From Plantago ovata (Eukaryota > Streptophyta > Magnoliopsida > Lamiales > Plantaginaceae), in contig CM051457.1 of the NCBI GenBank assembly GCA_028274465.1, positions 57,149,550 to 57,213,549 of the forward strand: DNA of 64,000 nt, in the 5' to 3' direction. Below the pieces are notes generated by a model. It ran no database searches and was not told where the DNA came from. It saw only the letters and a program-made list of their open reading frames with translations. The position numbers and the translations under genes were made by a program. Below are positions 20,540-32,451 of this stretch, piece by piece. Positions within the stretch are counted from its first letter, which is position 1; every line of letters starts with the position of its first letter.

Positions 20540-22453
20540 TCAAGTTGAACTATTCTTGCAGGCAATATAGTGATGGTTTTCACCATTCATTTCTTTGTAG
20601 TGTAATACCCACAAGTGCATGCCCCAATTGCTAGCATGAAGTAGCTGAGTGTCTAAAATTCCCTTGTTGGCATGAATCTTCTTTAACCAACGGAGGTCTT
20701 CTTCTTGATCCTTTGTAGTAAGATAAAAATACTCATAAGGAATCAAGCCATATTTCTTTTTGGACTTGTTGGTCATGGGATCATTGTAATAAGAAACATC
20801 CATAGGCTTGATGAGGTCGGGTTCTTGCCTCAACTTCTTGCTGATGGAGGTTCTTCTCACTAAGATCTCAATGTTCAGCCATTTCACAGCTATGTTCCTT
20901 GGGTAGGGAGGAGGATCCCTTTCTTTCTTTGTGACCTTTAAATCAATCCAAGTGTAAAGCTGGTTCAGCACATCAGTTGGAAAGAAGTCATTTGCCAGTA
21001 GGTCTTCTAGCTTAATGATCCAGCAACCATGGAGGTTTCTGACCACATTTTGAGTGGTTTCCTCATTGCTGATCTTTATGTAATCAATGTCAGTGCCTAT
21101 AGCAATGTTAACTAGCCTTCTTTCTTGTTCTCTTTCCTTTCTTGTTCTTGACTTAGCATTTCCTCGATCCTTTGCTGAAGATCTGGAGTCAGAAGAAAAA
21201 TGCTTGGACTGTCCAGATGGAGTCAAGGCAGAAAGAGGCTTAGCTCTTATAGCTTGAGCTATTGTTTGGTCATCATCATTGTCATCATCTTCATCAAAAT
21301 CTTGATGACTTTCAGTTTGACAGAATTTTGGACTATCAGCAGAAGTTTTTTCTCCTTTTAGGATTTGCTGAACTTCTCTTAGAATCTGTTTCAGCTTTTC
21401 TTTTAGAACTTTGCTCTGTCTCAGCAAGAGGTTCTCTGGGTGGCGGTCCAGGCAATTTCATTGGAGCTGAAGAGGGAGTAGTAGATGATTTGTCTTTTGA
21501 AGACTTCTTTTTTCTTGAATCTTCCCCCTTAGACATGGATTGCATCATCGGTTTGATGTGAATAGAGAAAAACTCATTGCAATTTTCAGCAAGAGTGTGA
21601 AGGCTGTTGTACTTCAGAATCATGTCTTGCTGATCAGAAGTCAACTTAGATAGTTCTTCCTTGATAAACGCCAAATTCTCCTCGTGTCGTCGCTCGCTGT
21701 TTACTTTTTCTTCCATGATTGCCTGAGTCTTTGTCAATGCACTTTTAGCTAGCTTGAGTGCTTTGCTGACATCATCTTCGTAGGTCTTGTGATGTAGACT
21801 TATATCTTTCTGAGCTACGGTAAGAGTAGTAGTGCGTCTCAGCACAGTAGTCAGTATCTTTTCTATGTTAAGTGGACTCTCAGCAAGCAGTGCATCATCC
21901 TCTTCTTGGCATGCTTTGTGAACAGCCATTAGTGCTTTAGTTCTCGGAGTAAACTCCTCAACGTTTCGGAACGGCACTAAAGAAGGAGCAAGTGAATGGG
22001 CTTTTAGTTCTGTGGCTATCTGGTCATCGTTTCTCAGCAAACGGCTTCTTTCCTCATCTCCTTCATCAGAATTAATGGATGCTGGAGGAATTTCTACCAC
22101 TTTTGGTTCTGTTTTCTTTGCCTTTTCTTCTTCATTTGCTAAGAAATCTGACAAGTCTTCTTCCTCATCAGGTTCATCAAGGCCAGCAACCTTGACGCCT
22201 AAATCTTTTGCCTCAGACACTTTTGGTTGAGTGGTTGCAGAAGGCAACTCTTGAGACTCAACAACTGGAGTTTCACCAATAGTAGGTGGAAGAGAGGATT
22301 CTTCCAAGTTATTCACTCCTGAAGATTGAGCAATGTCTAAGTGTTGAGTGCTTCTGTCATGAATCTGTAGACTATTCTGTAATGCTCGTTGATAATTTTC
22401 ATCAAGATCTTCATCTTCCTCACGGGTTGAATAAGTGACCTGAGCTTCGAGTT
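20540..22453 (-). pseudogene. RT-A extra ORF, C-terminal part
   Basis: Downstream of pol and in sense with RT-A, where SIRE/Maximus elements carry an additional, sometimes called env-like, ORF. It is in two overlapping frames, 22453-21336 and 21427-20540, so a frameshift lies between 21336 and 21427. The first part is acidic, then helical and charged (KALKLAKSALTKTQAIMEEK), then a lysine-serine-rich and proline-rich stretch (GPPPREPLAE). The second part has an aspartate run (DEDDDNDDDQ) and a basic patch (KSRTRKEREQERR). It ends with a more globular region (NLHGCWIIKLEDLLANDFF, SNWGMHLWVLHYKEMNG). I see no hydrophobic membrane span in this part, and no recognised domain. The N terminus is cut off by the RT-B LTR at 22454; the first ~10 codons of the longer frame are LTR sequence. 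Confidence 0.65.
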
Positions 22454-23948
22454 TGTTAGGAAACTTGTAAATTTTGAAGAGCAATTAACCATGCTAAATT
22501 AAGGAAAGTCCAGTAACTAGTACTCTTAAGGTCCATAGGAATTTAGAATTTTAAGGACATTGTAAAAGAGGAACGTTTGTTGAAGACTTAGTGTAGGTAC
22601 TAGTTAGGTGCTTTAGGTTGCTGATGATTTACTTTGTTTTTACAAACGAACTATTGAAGCACTAGAACCGTTCAGAAACTTGAAGAATTCGAAGACTGAA
22701 GACTAAAGAAGATTTCTGAAGATGGTATCTACAAAGGCACATGTTGCTCAGAAAGTGGAAATTTCAGCAACAGCTTGCATAAGTGAAAATCTATATGACA
22801 GAGTAGGTTGTGCTTGCTGAAATACATATGTGACCTCCTTGCTGAAAGTACTTGCATTTGCGCTCCAACGTTCATATTTGAATTTCGTTCAAATGAACAT
22901 TAAATGCAGAAGTAAGCATGCGAATAACATGAAGACTAGAAGACAAATGAAGGACGCTGCTGAAAGTACAAAAGCAAGATAGTGACATCTTAAGGAACAA
23001 AGCCTTAGAATTTGAAATTCAAACGGCTCCCTTGATTCACTATAAATAGAGGTCATCCGGCAAAGAGTTGAAGTGTGTCAACAACGTGATCAAACTCTCA
23101 CTTGTGCTTAAACACTCATCTTCCTTACTCTTTACTGCCTATTGATCCGTTCCAAGGCTTAAATCTTGAAACAAAAGCTACTTGTGAAGAAGTAGAACAT
23201 TCACGGCTAAGAAATTAGTTAAGTGTTCTTTCTTTCGAACAAGAACAAGTCTTGATACCGGAAACAACTTAACTTGTTTACTGCAAAGTATTCAAAGTTT
23301 TGTTTCTTATATTACTTGTTATAGCTGAATAAGTTATACTCAAGTCATCTCATCCCAAACCTCTCTAACTGATAAACACCCTTTTTCAGGCGTGAAATTC
23401 AGGGGGAATTAATCAAGCATAGTGTTGCTGATTATAAGTCCCAAGTTTGGTGGAGAACAAGGTTTTGTTCTCGAGTTAGGTTGGAAACGAAGCAAGTGTG
23501 CTTTGGTTTCTGAAAAATCGCTCTAGATAGGTGTTGTAAGGAATCTCAAACTTATCTTAGTGGATTCAGACCTAGAAAGGACAAAGTGGATTAGTTGAGA
23601 GATTACGCCACTCTCAGATACCACTATAAAAAGTGTTTGTGTGATTTACTTTACTGCATTTAGTTTTCAGCAAGCTTTTCTATCTATACATTGTCACTCT
23701 GCTCACTTGCTGAAACTAGCGCTTACTGATAAGCACTTATTGTATAAAGACTTCCGCACTCTGTTTTTAAGTACCAGTAAAACTCGTTACAGAAAAGTAA
23801 CTAGTACTTGCTGAGAAAGTTAAGTATCAGCAAACTCATTACTGAAAAGTAATAAGCCCTTGCTGAGAAAGTCTTTAAACGACGAAAGTTTGAAAAGACT
23901 ATTCACCCCCCCCCTCTAGTCTTTTCTTGTTGTTTAAAGGGATCAAGA
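22454..23948 (+). repeat. RT-B 5' LTR
   Basis: 1495 bp beginning TGTTAGGAAACTTG. The expected terminal CCAACA reads TCAAGA here. It is of the same subtype as the RT-A LTR (shared 'aggacgctgctgaaagtac' context and the CACTTATTGTA-TAAAGACTTCCGCAC stretch). TTGCTGA/TCAGCAA motifs are frequent. TATA-like CACTATAAATAGAG at 23039-23052 matches the promoter position of related LTRs. Confidence 0.88.
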
Positions 23949-23950
23949 AG

Positions 23951-23962
23951 TGGTATCAGAGC
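23951..23962 (+). other. RT-B primer-binding site
   Basis: TGGTATCAGAGC, complementary to the 3' part of plant initiator methionine tRNA, starts three bases after the LTR. It is the standard primer site of Ty1/copia elements. Confidence 0.9.
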
Positions 23963-24060
23963 AGGAGGTTCTTTAACCTTCAGCACTGAACCTAGATCCC
24001 CTTAGGTGCTTTCCGTAAATCACTCTCACTTGATCAGTTTGGTAGTCTTCTGCTAACAGG

Positions 24061-26172
24061 ATATCTTTAGGAGACTCTCCCTTGCTGAAGCTGAAAAACT
24101 ATGAAAAATGGCGAAACAACATGATGCTACATCTTGAGGCCATTAGTGATGAAATGGTCACTGTCATAAATGATGGACCTATCAAGATCACTAAACTTGG
24201 GAGAAGCTTTCCTCACAAAACCAAGAGAGGAATGGACTTCCGACGAAGTCAAGAGATTCCGTCTTGATGGCAAAGAAAGAAACATCATCATTCGATCAAC
24301 TCCGGATACTATAGTGCAAACTGTGGGGTGCCAAAACTGCTAAGGAAGCTTGGAAAATGGTTCAAGATCTTTGCGCTGGATCTGATAAAATCAAGGAAAA
24401 CAAACTTGAAGTGCTAAAGTTAAAGTTCCAGAACTTTAAACAAGGTACAAATGAGTCACTGGAACACTTGGACTTCAGATTCACAACTCTAGTAAGTGAG
24501 ATGGCTTCCTTAGTAGTTGGAAATCTTTACTCAGATTCTGAGAAGGTGAAAACCATTATCAGAAGTCTGAACCAAGAATAGATCCATACTCAGAATTTCT
24601 ATTATAATCAAAGAATGCCAAACATCACACCTATAGAGTTGTTCTCTCATCTTGCTACTGTCAACTACGAGACAAAGAAAAGAGAAAATGTGTTTGCTGA
24701 AAAATTGCAAAACATTGCTCTTGCTGCAAAGCCGTCATCTTCTGAAAAGAAGAATGATAAAGAGCATGCTGATGAAAATGCTTTAGTTGTTGAAAACATG
24801 AAGAAATTCATCAGTAAGGAACTTGAAAGGCGAAAAGCAAAAGAGAAGCTGAAAAAGCATCTTGGTAACAACTACCATAAATACAAAAATGAGGCTAGCT
24901 CGCTAAACAAGTAGGCTCAGCAAGCAAATTCCTCTGAAGAACCAGTAGTTGGAAATGATCTTTGCTTTTACTACAAAAAGCGTGGACACTTCAAAGCAAA
25001 TTGTCCTTTGCTGAAAGGTAAATCTGCTGAAAAGAAGAAGTTCAAGAGGGCTTTTAATGCTGAAGAAAAGAAGAAGCTTCAGGCAAAAATCGATGCGTTG
25101 TGCATTGATATCAGCTCCGAAGATAGTGAGGTAGAAAGCTCAGACACTGAAGAAGAAGAAGCCACTCTTGACGTAGAGATCGGCAAGGAAGTTTGTGGAA
25201 TAGCTATGGAAGCTTATCCAGATGTGTCAAACCATGAATTCTGCCTAATGGCCGGTCATGTAAACAGTCCTACCTCTGACTCTGACTCAGAAAGTGAAGA
25301 TGATATTGACCTTGATAGAATTCAAGGAGAAATCAAAAGGTTTGAGAAAACTCTGAGCAAACAGCAAGAGAAACTACAGAATGCTGAAACTTTGAGCAAG
25401 CAAACTACTGAAAAGTACGTCTTGCTGAAATAAGAGTCAGAAATGAAAGATGCTAAATTATTGCATCTCAAGAAGTTGATTGCTGAAGCTACAAAGAAGA
25501 ATTCTCAAATGGCAATAGAATTTGAAGAGTATCAGTCCTCAATTCTAAAGTTACGTGCTGAAATACAAGAAATGATAAAGATGAAAATCAACTTCAAATC
25601 TTATGCTGATGCAAGTAATACGCTGACTGACAAACCTGAATCAAGTAAGGTTGCTGAGACAAAAGCTCAGCATTCTCCGAAAAGTGAACTCGGTTTCAAA
25701 ACCAAGAAAAGTCAACTTTTTCATGAGTATAAGCAAAGTTAGCAAAGATACTTCAAAGAGATGAATAAAACCAAGCCTAAGAGTTCTGACAAAACTTAAA
25801 ACGCTAGGGCTAGAAGGAACCTTGCCAGAAAAGAACTTACTGAAAAGTATGTTCAGCAAAAAGGTCAACCGAGCAGGACACCACATCAGAAAGTGGATTT
25901 GATCAGAACGAATCAAAAGTCTTTCGGCTCAAAACCTCCTAGCTCTTCAGCAAGTAGAAAACAAGGCAAAGTTGAAAAACTTAAGACTTGGGTTTCCACT
26001 GGACACATTCTTGAACATGTTAATGGACATCCAACATTGGATAATTAACTTGTTTGCTCTGGATTGTGCAGTCTTCAGCCACGGAGACAAACAATGCAAT
26101 CTGACACTTTGACAGTGGTTGTGGAAAGCACATGACGGGCAACAAGAATAACCTTATAAACTATAGACGGTG
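24061..26172 (+). pseudogene. gag: RT-B gag and start of protease
   Basis: SIRE-type Gag. The start codon position (24061) is ATA where the copy at 62887 has ATG. Segments in several frames (24082-24267, 24357-24581, 24615-24914, 25008-25433, 25443-25742) follow the same order as the other copies. The order is LKNYEKWRNNMMLHLEAISD, then a deletion of about 60 bp near 24215, the helical gag core (FQNFKQGTNESLEHLDFRF), a zinc knuckle with one cysteine lost (CFYYKKRGHFKANC), then an acidic and coiled-coil tail. The protease motif at 26107-26130 reads HFDSGCGKH but is preceded by a W-to-stop change. The frame is then cut by the RT-C LTR at 26178. Confidence 0.82.
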
Positions 26173-26177
26173 GTCTA

Positions 26178-28274
26178 TGTAAGAAAATACGGTCAGAGTT
26201 ACCCCTAGGGTACGCAGCGGAATTTCAAAAATTTTCTTAACATGCAGGTTAATTGATTATGTATATGTCGTATATATGTAAACACATAAATTAGAAGACT
26301 AACCTTACTTCCAAAGCAAGCACAACTTCCAAGTCTTCGTAATAATCCAGTGTATCTTCTCCTTCGTCGAAGTCGAAGATATCTGCAATACTTTGATTAT
26401 CTGCAAGACAATAAAAGTTAGTTTCCAGCTCTTAGAACCTCAACCTTGGTATCGACGGATGAACAGCCTATCAGAAAGAATGCTAGGATATTCTTTGTGT
26501 GACCAAGAAGATGGGGCGGCGATTCCTCCGGTAGGTGGCGCGCGTGTGGCTTAGGTGAGGTGGGGAAGAGCTTTTGTTTTCTCTAAAGAAAGGTAGAATA
26601 ATTCTCTAATAATTTAATTCTTCAACTGTGTGAAAATCTATGTCAAAAGTTCTCTAATAGTCTACTATATATAGTAGTCAATAGAAGCCTAAAGCATAAG
26701 CAATTAGACTTCATAAAGGAATAAGAATCTAATTCTTATCGCACTAGAAAACAAATTTCAAGTCTAGATTCATTCCCAATCAAATTAAAACTCAATCAGG
26801 AAAATCTAACTCAACCCTTAGACTTCTAATAGAGGAAGGAGTCGAACTCTTTCCCCTACTCCATCTCGCGCGCGCGCGTGTCCTAAGGGTGATAGGTGGG
26901 TCCCGAAATCTTATAGTTCTAAGGCAATTCAAACTCCAAGTAGATTTTGCCCATGTGCATATGTTAATTCTAAATTAACATGTCCTTTCAAATCAAACAT
27001 CTATTATATTTCTAAAATATAATCTTTAATTGTATTTACATAAAATACAATTAATTAGCCAATTCAATTAATAATTCCAAATCATTAATTGAGCCACTAA
27101 ATATTATAATTAATTCCAAATTAATTATAATCCATCAATCACAATTAATTCCAAATTAATTGCGATTCCATCTTCAAGGATATTCGGATAAGCTGAATCA
27201 CCACATAGTGTGACCTATAGGGCCTCATTGTATTAAGCAAGTCCTAGAGTAGGCAAAATGGAATTCCTAGACGGTTCCATTTGCAATATTAATACATGAG
27301 GACGTTTGAGAGGTTTCTCAAAGCAAACCCTTACGTTGCGAAGCCTGTTGCGCTCAACGCGGCGATGGTAATGTCCCTTCATCTGACTTACTCGAATGTA
27401 TCTAGGATCGATGAAGTGTCTATCTCAATAATACATCCACGGGCGTCTTCAGTGAGTTGCATGGTGAATCCAATATCTATTATGACCATCATAATAATAT
27501 TGATACGCTGGTCAGCGGTTTTACTAATCACAACTATGAACGACTATGAGCAGTGCTCTCCTGTGCTACACGTGAGAGATGAATCCTTCACAGAATCACT
27601 TATCATCCCCATTTATATGTAGCCATAATCCTGGATCGTGTCTTAGGTCAACTGCTTATTCAGAGTTGACACCGACGGGTCCACCAAGGATATGGGGCAA
27701 CAAATGTGATGATAAAGTCCTGTAAGTCCAAAGGACGACTGGCATCACTTCGACAACTTAGCGGTTCCCATAGACACTTCGGTGTAGAGTATACATCGAT
27801 GGGATTGTCCGGTGGGTACTTCCATTGTTCGATAATCATTCTTCGAACAACTATGCGCTGTTATGGGAACATTTCTCGATTGTCCAACAATCCGTTCCGT
27901 GGCCGTGGGATCGGCTCACACTTGCTCCAACAAGTATAACCTCCACGCATACTAGTCTCATCTGGTTCATTCAGACCCCTACATCCGAGATGAACCTCGA
28001 CTAGGGAGAGTTTGGGATAGATGATAACTCACATAGCTCCCACTATCTGTATGATCGCTCATCTATCCGAGGGGACATGTTTAATATCAATACAGACAGA
28101 AATAGAGATATGACATGCTGCATGCCTGGTGTAATATAAATATGAAAGCGATACTCAATAGTAAAACGACAAACATATATCATATTACGTTGACCTGTGT
28201 AATAGTACATATATGCCCTCTATAAGGGCTCCATGCCCTTAATAAGGACTGTCTCTTGGACATATACACTATCA
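26178..28274 (-). repeat. RT-C 3' LTR
   Basis: 2097 bp, TGTAAG to ATCA on plus. It contains a CGCGCGCGCG run at 26866-26878, AT-rich inverted stretches around 27000-27170, and the 'gtgggagctatgtga' block shared with the solo LTR at the left end. The plus-strand ORFs (for example 27296-27622) recur in the other LTR copy and are not genes. Confidence 0.92.
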
Positions 28275-28287
28275 ATCTCCCACTTGG
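28275..28287 (-). other. RT-C polypurine tract
   Basis: The minus strand reads CCAAGTGGGAGAT next to the TGATAG start of the 3' LTR. This is the usual copia plus-strand primer (AAGTGGGAGA). Confidence 0.88.
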
Positions 28288-28288
28288 A

Positions 28289-29869
28289 CTAGAGCCAGTC
28301 ACCTTTATGCCTAATACCCAGATTAGCATAATGTCTTAAGTGGACTTCCACTGATAAGACCTTGGTGAAAGGATCTGCCACGTTGTCCGTGGTAGAGACA
28401 CGTTCTATACTAACTTCTCCTCTATCAATAATCTCATGTATAACGTGATACTTTCTAAGTACATGTTTGTTCTTGTTTGTAGATCTAGGCTCCTTAGCTT
28501 GAGCGACGGTGCCCGTATTGTCCCAATAAATCGTTATTGGACTAGGAGCAGGAACAACCCTTAATTCCTTCAAGAACTCTGAAATACAGACAACTTCTTT
28601 CGATGCTTCTGATTCAGTAATGCACTCGGCTTCTGTGGATGAGTCAGCAATCGTGGCTTGCTTAGAACTCTTCCAACAGATAGCTCCTCCGTTTAATTTG
28701 AATACGTATCCTGTCTGTGACTCAAAGTCATCAGGATCTGATTCAAATCCAGCGTCGACATAACCAGACATCTTTAATTCTGGTTCTCCACCAAACACCA
28801 AGAACATTTCCTTAGTCCGTCGAAGGTACTTAAGAATGTTCTTTACAGCAGTCCAGTGAGGTACTCCTGGATTCTGTTGGTGTCGACAAGTGACATTAAG
28901 CGCATATGCCACATCGGGCCTTGTGAAATTCATTGCATACATTATAGACCCTACTCCCGAAGCATAGGGCACACGACTCATTGCAATTCTTTCTTCATCA
29001 GTTTTAGGACCATCCTTAACTGATAAGACAATCCCATGCCTAGCTGGGAGAAAGCCTCTCTTTGAGTCGTCATTTTTATAACGCTTCAGTATTTTGTCGA
29101 TGTCGGTGGACTGTGTCAATCCTAACATCCTCTTGGATCTATCTCTATAGATCTTGATCTCTAGGATGTAGTTCGCTTCACCCAAGTCCTTCATTGAGAA
29201 GGTACTTGATAACCAAACTTTAGTCTCTTCTAGCATAGAGACATTGTTTCCCATGATCAAAATGTCATCAACATAGATGATCATGAAAACGACTCCCTTG
29301 TCGCTGTGCCTAGTGTAGACACAGGGATCTTCCTTGCTTCTGATGAAGTCAAACGATTTGACAACTTCATCAAAGCGGATATTCCAGCTCCTAGACGATT
29401 GATTTAGCCCATAGATGGATCTTTGTAATTTGCATACAGCAGTTGGCCTGGTTTTACTAATAAAACCTTCAGGCTGTACCATATAGACCTCTTCCTCAAG
29501 GTTGCCATTGAGGAAGGCAGTCTTTACATCCATCTGCCAGATCTCATAATCATAGTAGGCAGCTATCGCAAGTAGAATTCGAATGGAATTCAATTTTGCT
29601 ACCGGTGAAAAGGTTTCATCGTAATCGATGCCATACCTTTGCGTGTAGCCTTTCGCCACAAGTCTAGCCTTGTGCGTTTGTACCTTGCCATCGGCATCTG
29701 TCTTTCGTTTAAAGACCCATTTGCACCCAATAGGTCTAACCCCTTGGGGCAAGTCTACCAAGTTCCAAACTTGGTTCAGGTACATGGAGTCCATTTCCAA
29801 TTCCATGGCCTCTTGCCATTTGTCTGAGTCAATATCAATTATTGCCTCTTTGTAGGTCTCGGGATCTTC
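28289..29869 (-). CDS. pol: RT-C reverse transcriptase and RNase H (part of pol)
   Basis: Open frame of 505 codons from ATG 29806, extending upstream in frame to the stop at 29870-29872 (which interrupts the polyprotein after LSD). RT motifs in order: VWNLVDLPQGVRPIGCKWV, QTHKARLVAKGYTQ, YDETFSPVAKLNSIRILLA, the first catalytic aspartate in QMDVKTAFLNG, the copia LQRSIYGLNQSSRSWN, and YVDDILIMG with both catalytic aspartates. Thumb and connection precede RNase H: SGYVDAGFESDPDD, SSKQATIADSSTEAE with the catalytic glutamate, and TIYWDNTGTVAQA. It ends NVADPFTKVLSVEVH about 15 bases before the purine tract, the normal C terminus. This is the most intact coding segment of the copia elements here. 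It would copy element RNA to DNA in the particle if expressed, but the upstream stop would prevent normal Pol synthesis. Confidence 0.9.
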   Translation of the reverse strand, partial: EDPETYKEAIIDIDSDKWQEAMELEMDSMYLNQVWNLVDLPQGVRPIGCKWVFKRKTDADGKVQTHKARLVAKGYTQRYGIDYDETFSPVAKLNSIRILLAIAAYYDYEIWQMDVKTAFLNGNLEEEVYMVQPEGFISKTRPTAVCKLQRSIYGLNQSSRSWNIRFDEVVKSFDFIRSKEDPCVYTRHSDKGVVFMIIYVDDILIMGNNVSMLEETKVWLSSTFSMKDLGEANYILEIKIYRDRSKRMLGLTQSTDIDKILKRYKNDDSKRGFLPARHGIVLSVKDGPKTDEERIAMSRVPYASGVGSIMYAMNFTRPDVAYALNVTCRHQQNPGVPHWTAVKNILKYLRRTKEMFLVFGGEPELKMSGYVDAGFESDPDDFESQTGYVFKLNGGAICWKSSKQATIADSSTEAECITESEASKEVVCISEFLKELRVVPAPSPITIYWDNTGTVAQAKEPRSTNKNKHVLRKYHVIHEIIDRGEVSIERVSTTDNVADPFTKVLSVEVHLRHYANLGIRHKGDWL

Positions 29870-31318
29870 CTAATCTGATAAGCCGACATCAAGTTCACTG
29901 ATGTCTTCTATCATAAAGCTTTGCTTCTGTGGTCCTTTTAGGATCCTCTTCGACCTACGGAGCTCGACTGGTTCTGGTGCTTTTCTTTTCTGGCTTCGTG
30001 TAACACGAACATTATCAGTGGGTACTGATGCAGCTGGTCGCGCCCCGCGACCCCGTTCCCTAGCGGGAGGCTGCTCTTGTGCAACTTGTTGCACAGTTTG
30101 GTTGACAACGGGTTCTATTGGTGTGGTTTCAACTGTTGATCTAATCACAAGACTCCCACTGACTATGACATGCCTAGCAAGTGTCATATCATTACCCTTG
30201 TCTGCTTCGAAAGCTCCCACTGAACTTGAGTCCAAATTAGAAGATTTAGAGAACTCATGTTCGCGCGTGTCAAAGTCTTGAATTTCTTCAAGTTCTATCA
30301 TGTCATCTAACCTCTCATCTTCGAGGTATTCTGCTTCTAAAAACTTAACGTTTCTAGATACTATCACCTTGTGATCTTCAGCATGATAGAATTCATAGCC
30401 TCTCGTCTAACGAGGATAGCCTATGAAATATACTTTGACACCCTTGGCATCTAACTTATCAGTGAGCATCAGTTTGACTATCGTAGGACAGCCCCAAGGT
30501 CTAAGATAGCCCAGTGAGGGCTTCTTTCCTTTCCATAACTCATAAGGAGTTTTCTCCACTGATTTAGATGGTACACGGTTCAGAATGTAGATTGCAGTTT
30601 GTAGTGCATATCCCCATAGATATTTTGGAAGAGTCGAGAATCCAATCATTGATCTCACCATGTCAAATAGGGTTCGATTCCTTCTCTCAGACACACCATT
30701 GAATTGTGATGTTCTAGGAGGGGTCCATTGCGATTGAATTCCATTTTCCTTCAAGTAGTCGATAAATTCTTCACTAAGGTATTCACCTCCTCGATCTGAT
30801 CGAAGAGTGACTATCCTTAGGTTCAATTCATTCTCGACCTCATTCCTAAACTCCTTGAATTTCCCAAAGGTCTCGGATTTATTCTTCATAAGATAAATAT
30901 ATCCATACCTTGAGAAATCGTCAGTAAAGATAACGAAGTAAGGATATCCCCCACGCGCATGGACTTTAAAAGGTCCACATACATCGGTATGTATGAGCTC
31001 TAAGCAGCGAGTGGCACGAACACCTTGTCCAACAAAAGGTTTGTTCGTCATCTTACCCTTAACACATGATTCTTATGTACCATATGATTCCAAATCAAAT
31101 GGTTCTAAGTAGTCCAACTTCCTTAGTCTCTGAATCCGTGTTTCATTGATATGGCCTAGCCAACAATGCCATAGATAAGATGGATTATTCTGTTCCTACC
31201 TGAAGACGGTTGTTTGCTATGTTTATGAAATAAAGGTAGACTACTTTGCAAAATATATAAACCATTCACTAAGCGAGCTTTTCCATAATACTGGTCATTT
31301 AATGAAAAATAACAAGTA
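29870..31318 (-). pseudogene. pol: RT-C integrase and linker
   Basis: The integrase core lies in 31051-30407. First catalytic aspartate is in [11 protein letters not shown], second in [10 protein letters not shown], glutamate in [10 protein letters not shown], so the triad is complete. [20 protein letters not shown] and [15 protein letters not shown] follow. A stop at 30407 ends this frame after FIGYPR. The C-terminal linker (30367-29870) contains the basic VRVTRSQKRKAPEPVELRRS segment just before RT. The GAG-pre-integrase part between 31318 and 31052 is degenerate, with several stops. Only a few point lesions separate this from an intact integrase. Confidence 0.85.
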
Positions 31319-32451
31319 TTAGGAAAAACCCAAATTGTTCAACAATGGAATGGAAATAATATTTCTGAAAATGGATGGAACAAAATAAACGTTATCAAGT
31401 TCTAAACATTGTCCTGATGGTAAATCTATCTTGCAGCGTCCAATGCGTTTGGCTTCGACTGGATTGTCGTTCCCAACATGCAAGTCGATTTCACCTTGCT
31501 TGACTAGCCTGTGTTCAATGGGCCCCTGCACATTATTACAAATGTGCGAGCCACAGGCTGTATCTAATACCCAACCATTGGAGTCAAAAGTAGTCATGTT
31601 CATTTCAATAACAAACATACCTGAGCTAGAAGCCGATGGCTTCTTAGCTTGATCTGCCCTTAACTTAGGGCAATCTTTCTTCCAATGCCCTTTCTGCTTA
31701 CAGAAAAGACATTCATCTGTGTGTACCGTTCCGCTCCTCTTGGACCTCCTTTTCAGGTTCAGACGCTTAGGCTTATCACTCGAAGTGTTAGCCTTGGCTC
31801 CCGACTTTCCCTTACCCTTAGCACCTTTGTTTCTCGGGTTTGGGTTAGACTGTTGCCTAACGAACATTATCGACGTTTCCTTCTTAGGAAGAGTTTGATC
31901 ATATGTCTTCAGCAGATTATGGAGTTCGGGCAGTGTTACTTCCTTCGCATTCATGGTGGTTAACGATGAACTGCGAATACGAACTCGGCAATGATTGAAA
32001 GACAAAGATCACCATGATCTTATTCTCATCTTGAGAACATGTTCAGACATGTTCCCTCCTTCATTGAGCTTGCATCTGTGTATCTTTGATCAAATCAAAT
32101 TCAACATTTCTAGCTGTCGTCTTAAATACCAACTCAAGATGCTTCAGCATCTCATACGACAACATGCTTTCATGTTGCCTCTGCAGCTCATTGCTCATTG
32201 CCGCCAGCATAATACACTGCGCGGATCTAGCATGCTCATGATGCTTATCAGACTTTGCCTTGTTGGCTTGATTCCAAATCAGCAACTTGATAGGCAGTCT
32301 GATTCTCGGGACACACGGGATTAGCCTCGTCCAAGACGCACTCAATCCTTTCGTACCTCAGCACCAAACATATATTCCTGATCCAATCTAGAAAGTTTGA
32401 TCCGGTCAAAATTTGCTTCTCTAAGACAGCACGGAGCGAGATACTCGCCAT
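31319..32451 (-). pseudogene. gag: RT-C gag and protease
   Basis: Gag begins at ATG 32451 (MASISLRAVLEKQILTGSNF), with the LDWIRN helix and the CVLDEANPVCPEN stretch typical of Tork-group Gag. A frameshift near 32300 leads to 32345-32061 (ANKAKSDKHHEHARSAQCIM, ELQRQHESM), and another near 32010 leads to 32005-31319. The last part has the zinc knuckle CLFCKQKGHWKKDC, a basic stretch, and the protease with NGWVLDTACGSHICNN. The active-site triplet reads DTA rather than DSG/DTG. CKIDLPSGQCLELDNVYFVP is the following conserved block. Two or more frameshifts make Gag non-functional. Confidence 0.82.

Noticed and set aside
26866..26878. CGCGCGCG run in the RT-C LTR as a possible Z-DNA or regulatory site
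   Set aside because: A short simple repeat with a length difference between the two LTRs; no evidence of function.
27296..27622. Plus-strand ORFs 27296-27622 and 45809-46135 as a duplicated gene
   Set aside because: They are antisense ORFs in the two RT-C LTR copies, so the duplication is that of the LTR.
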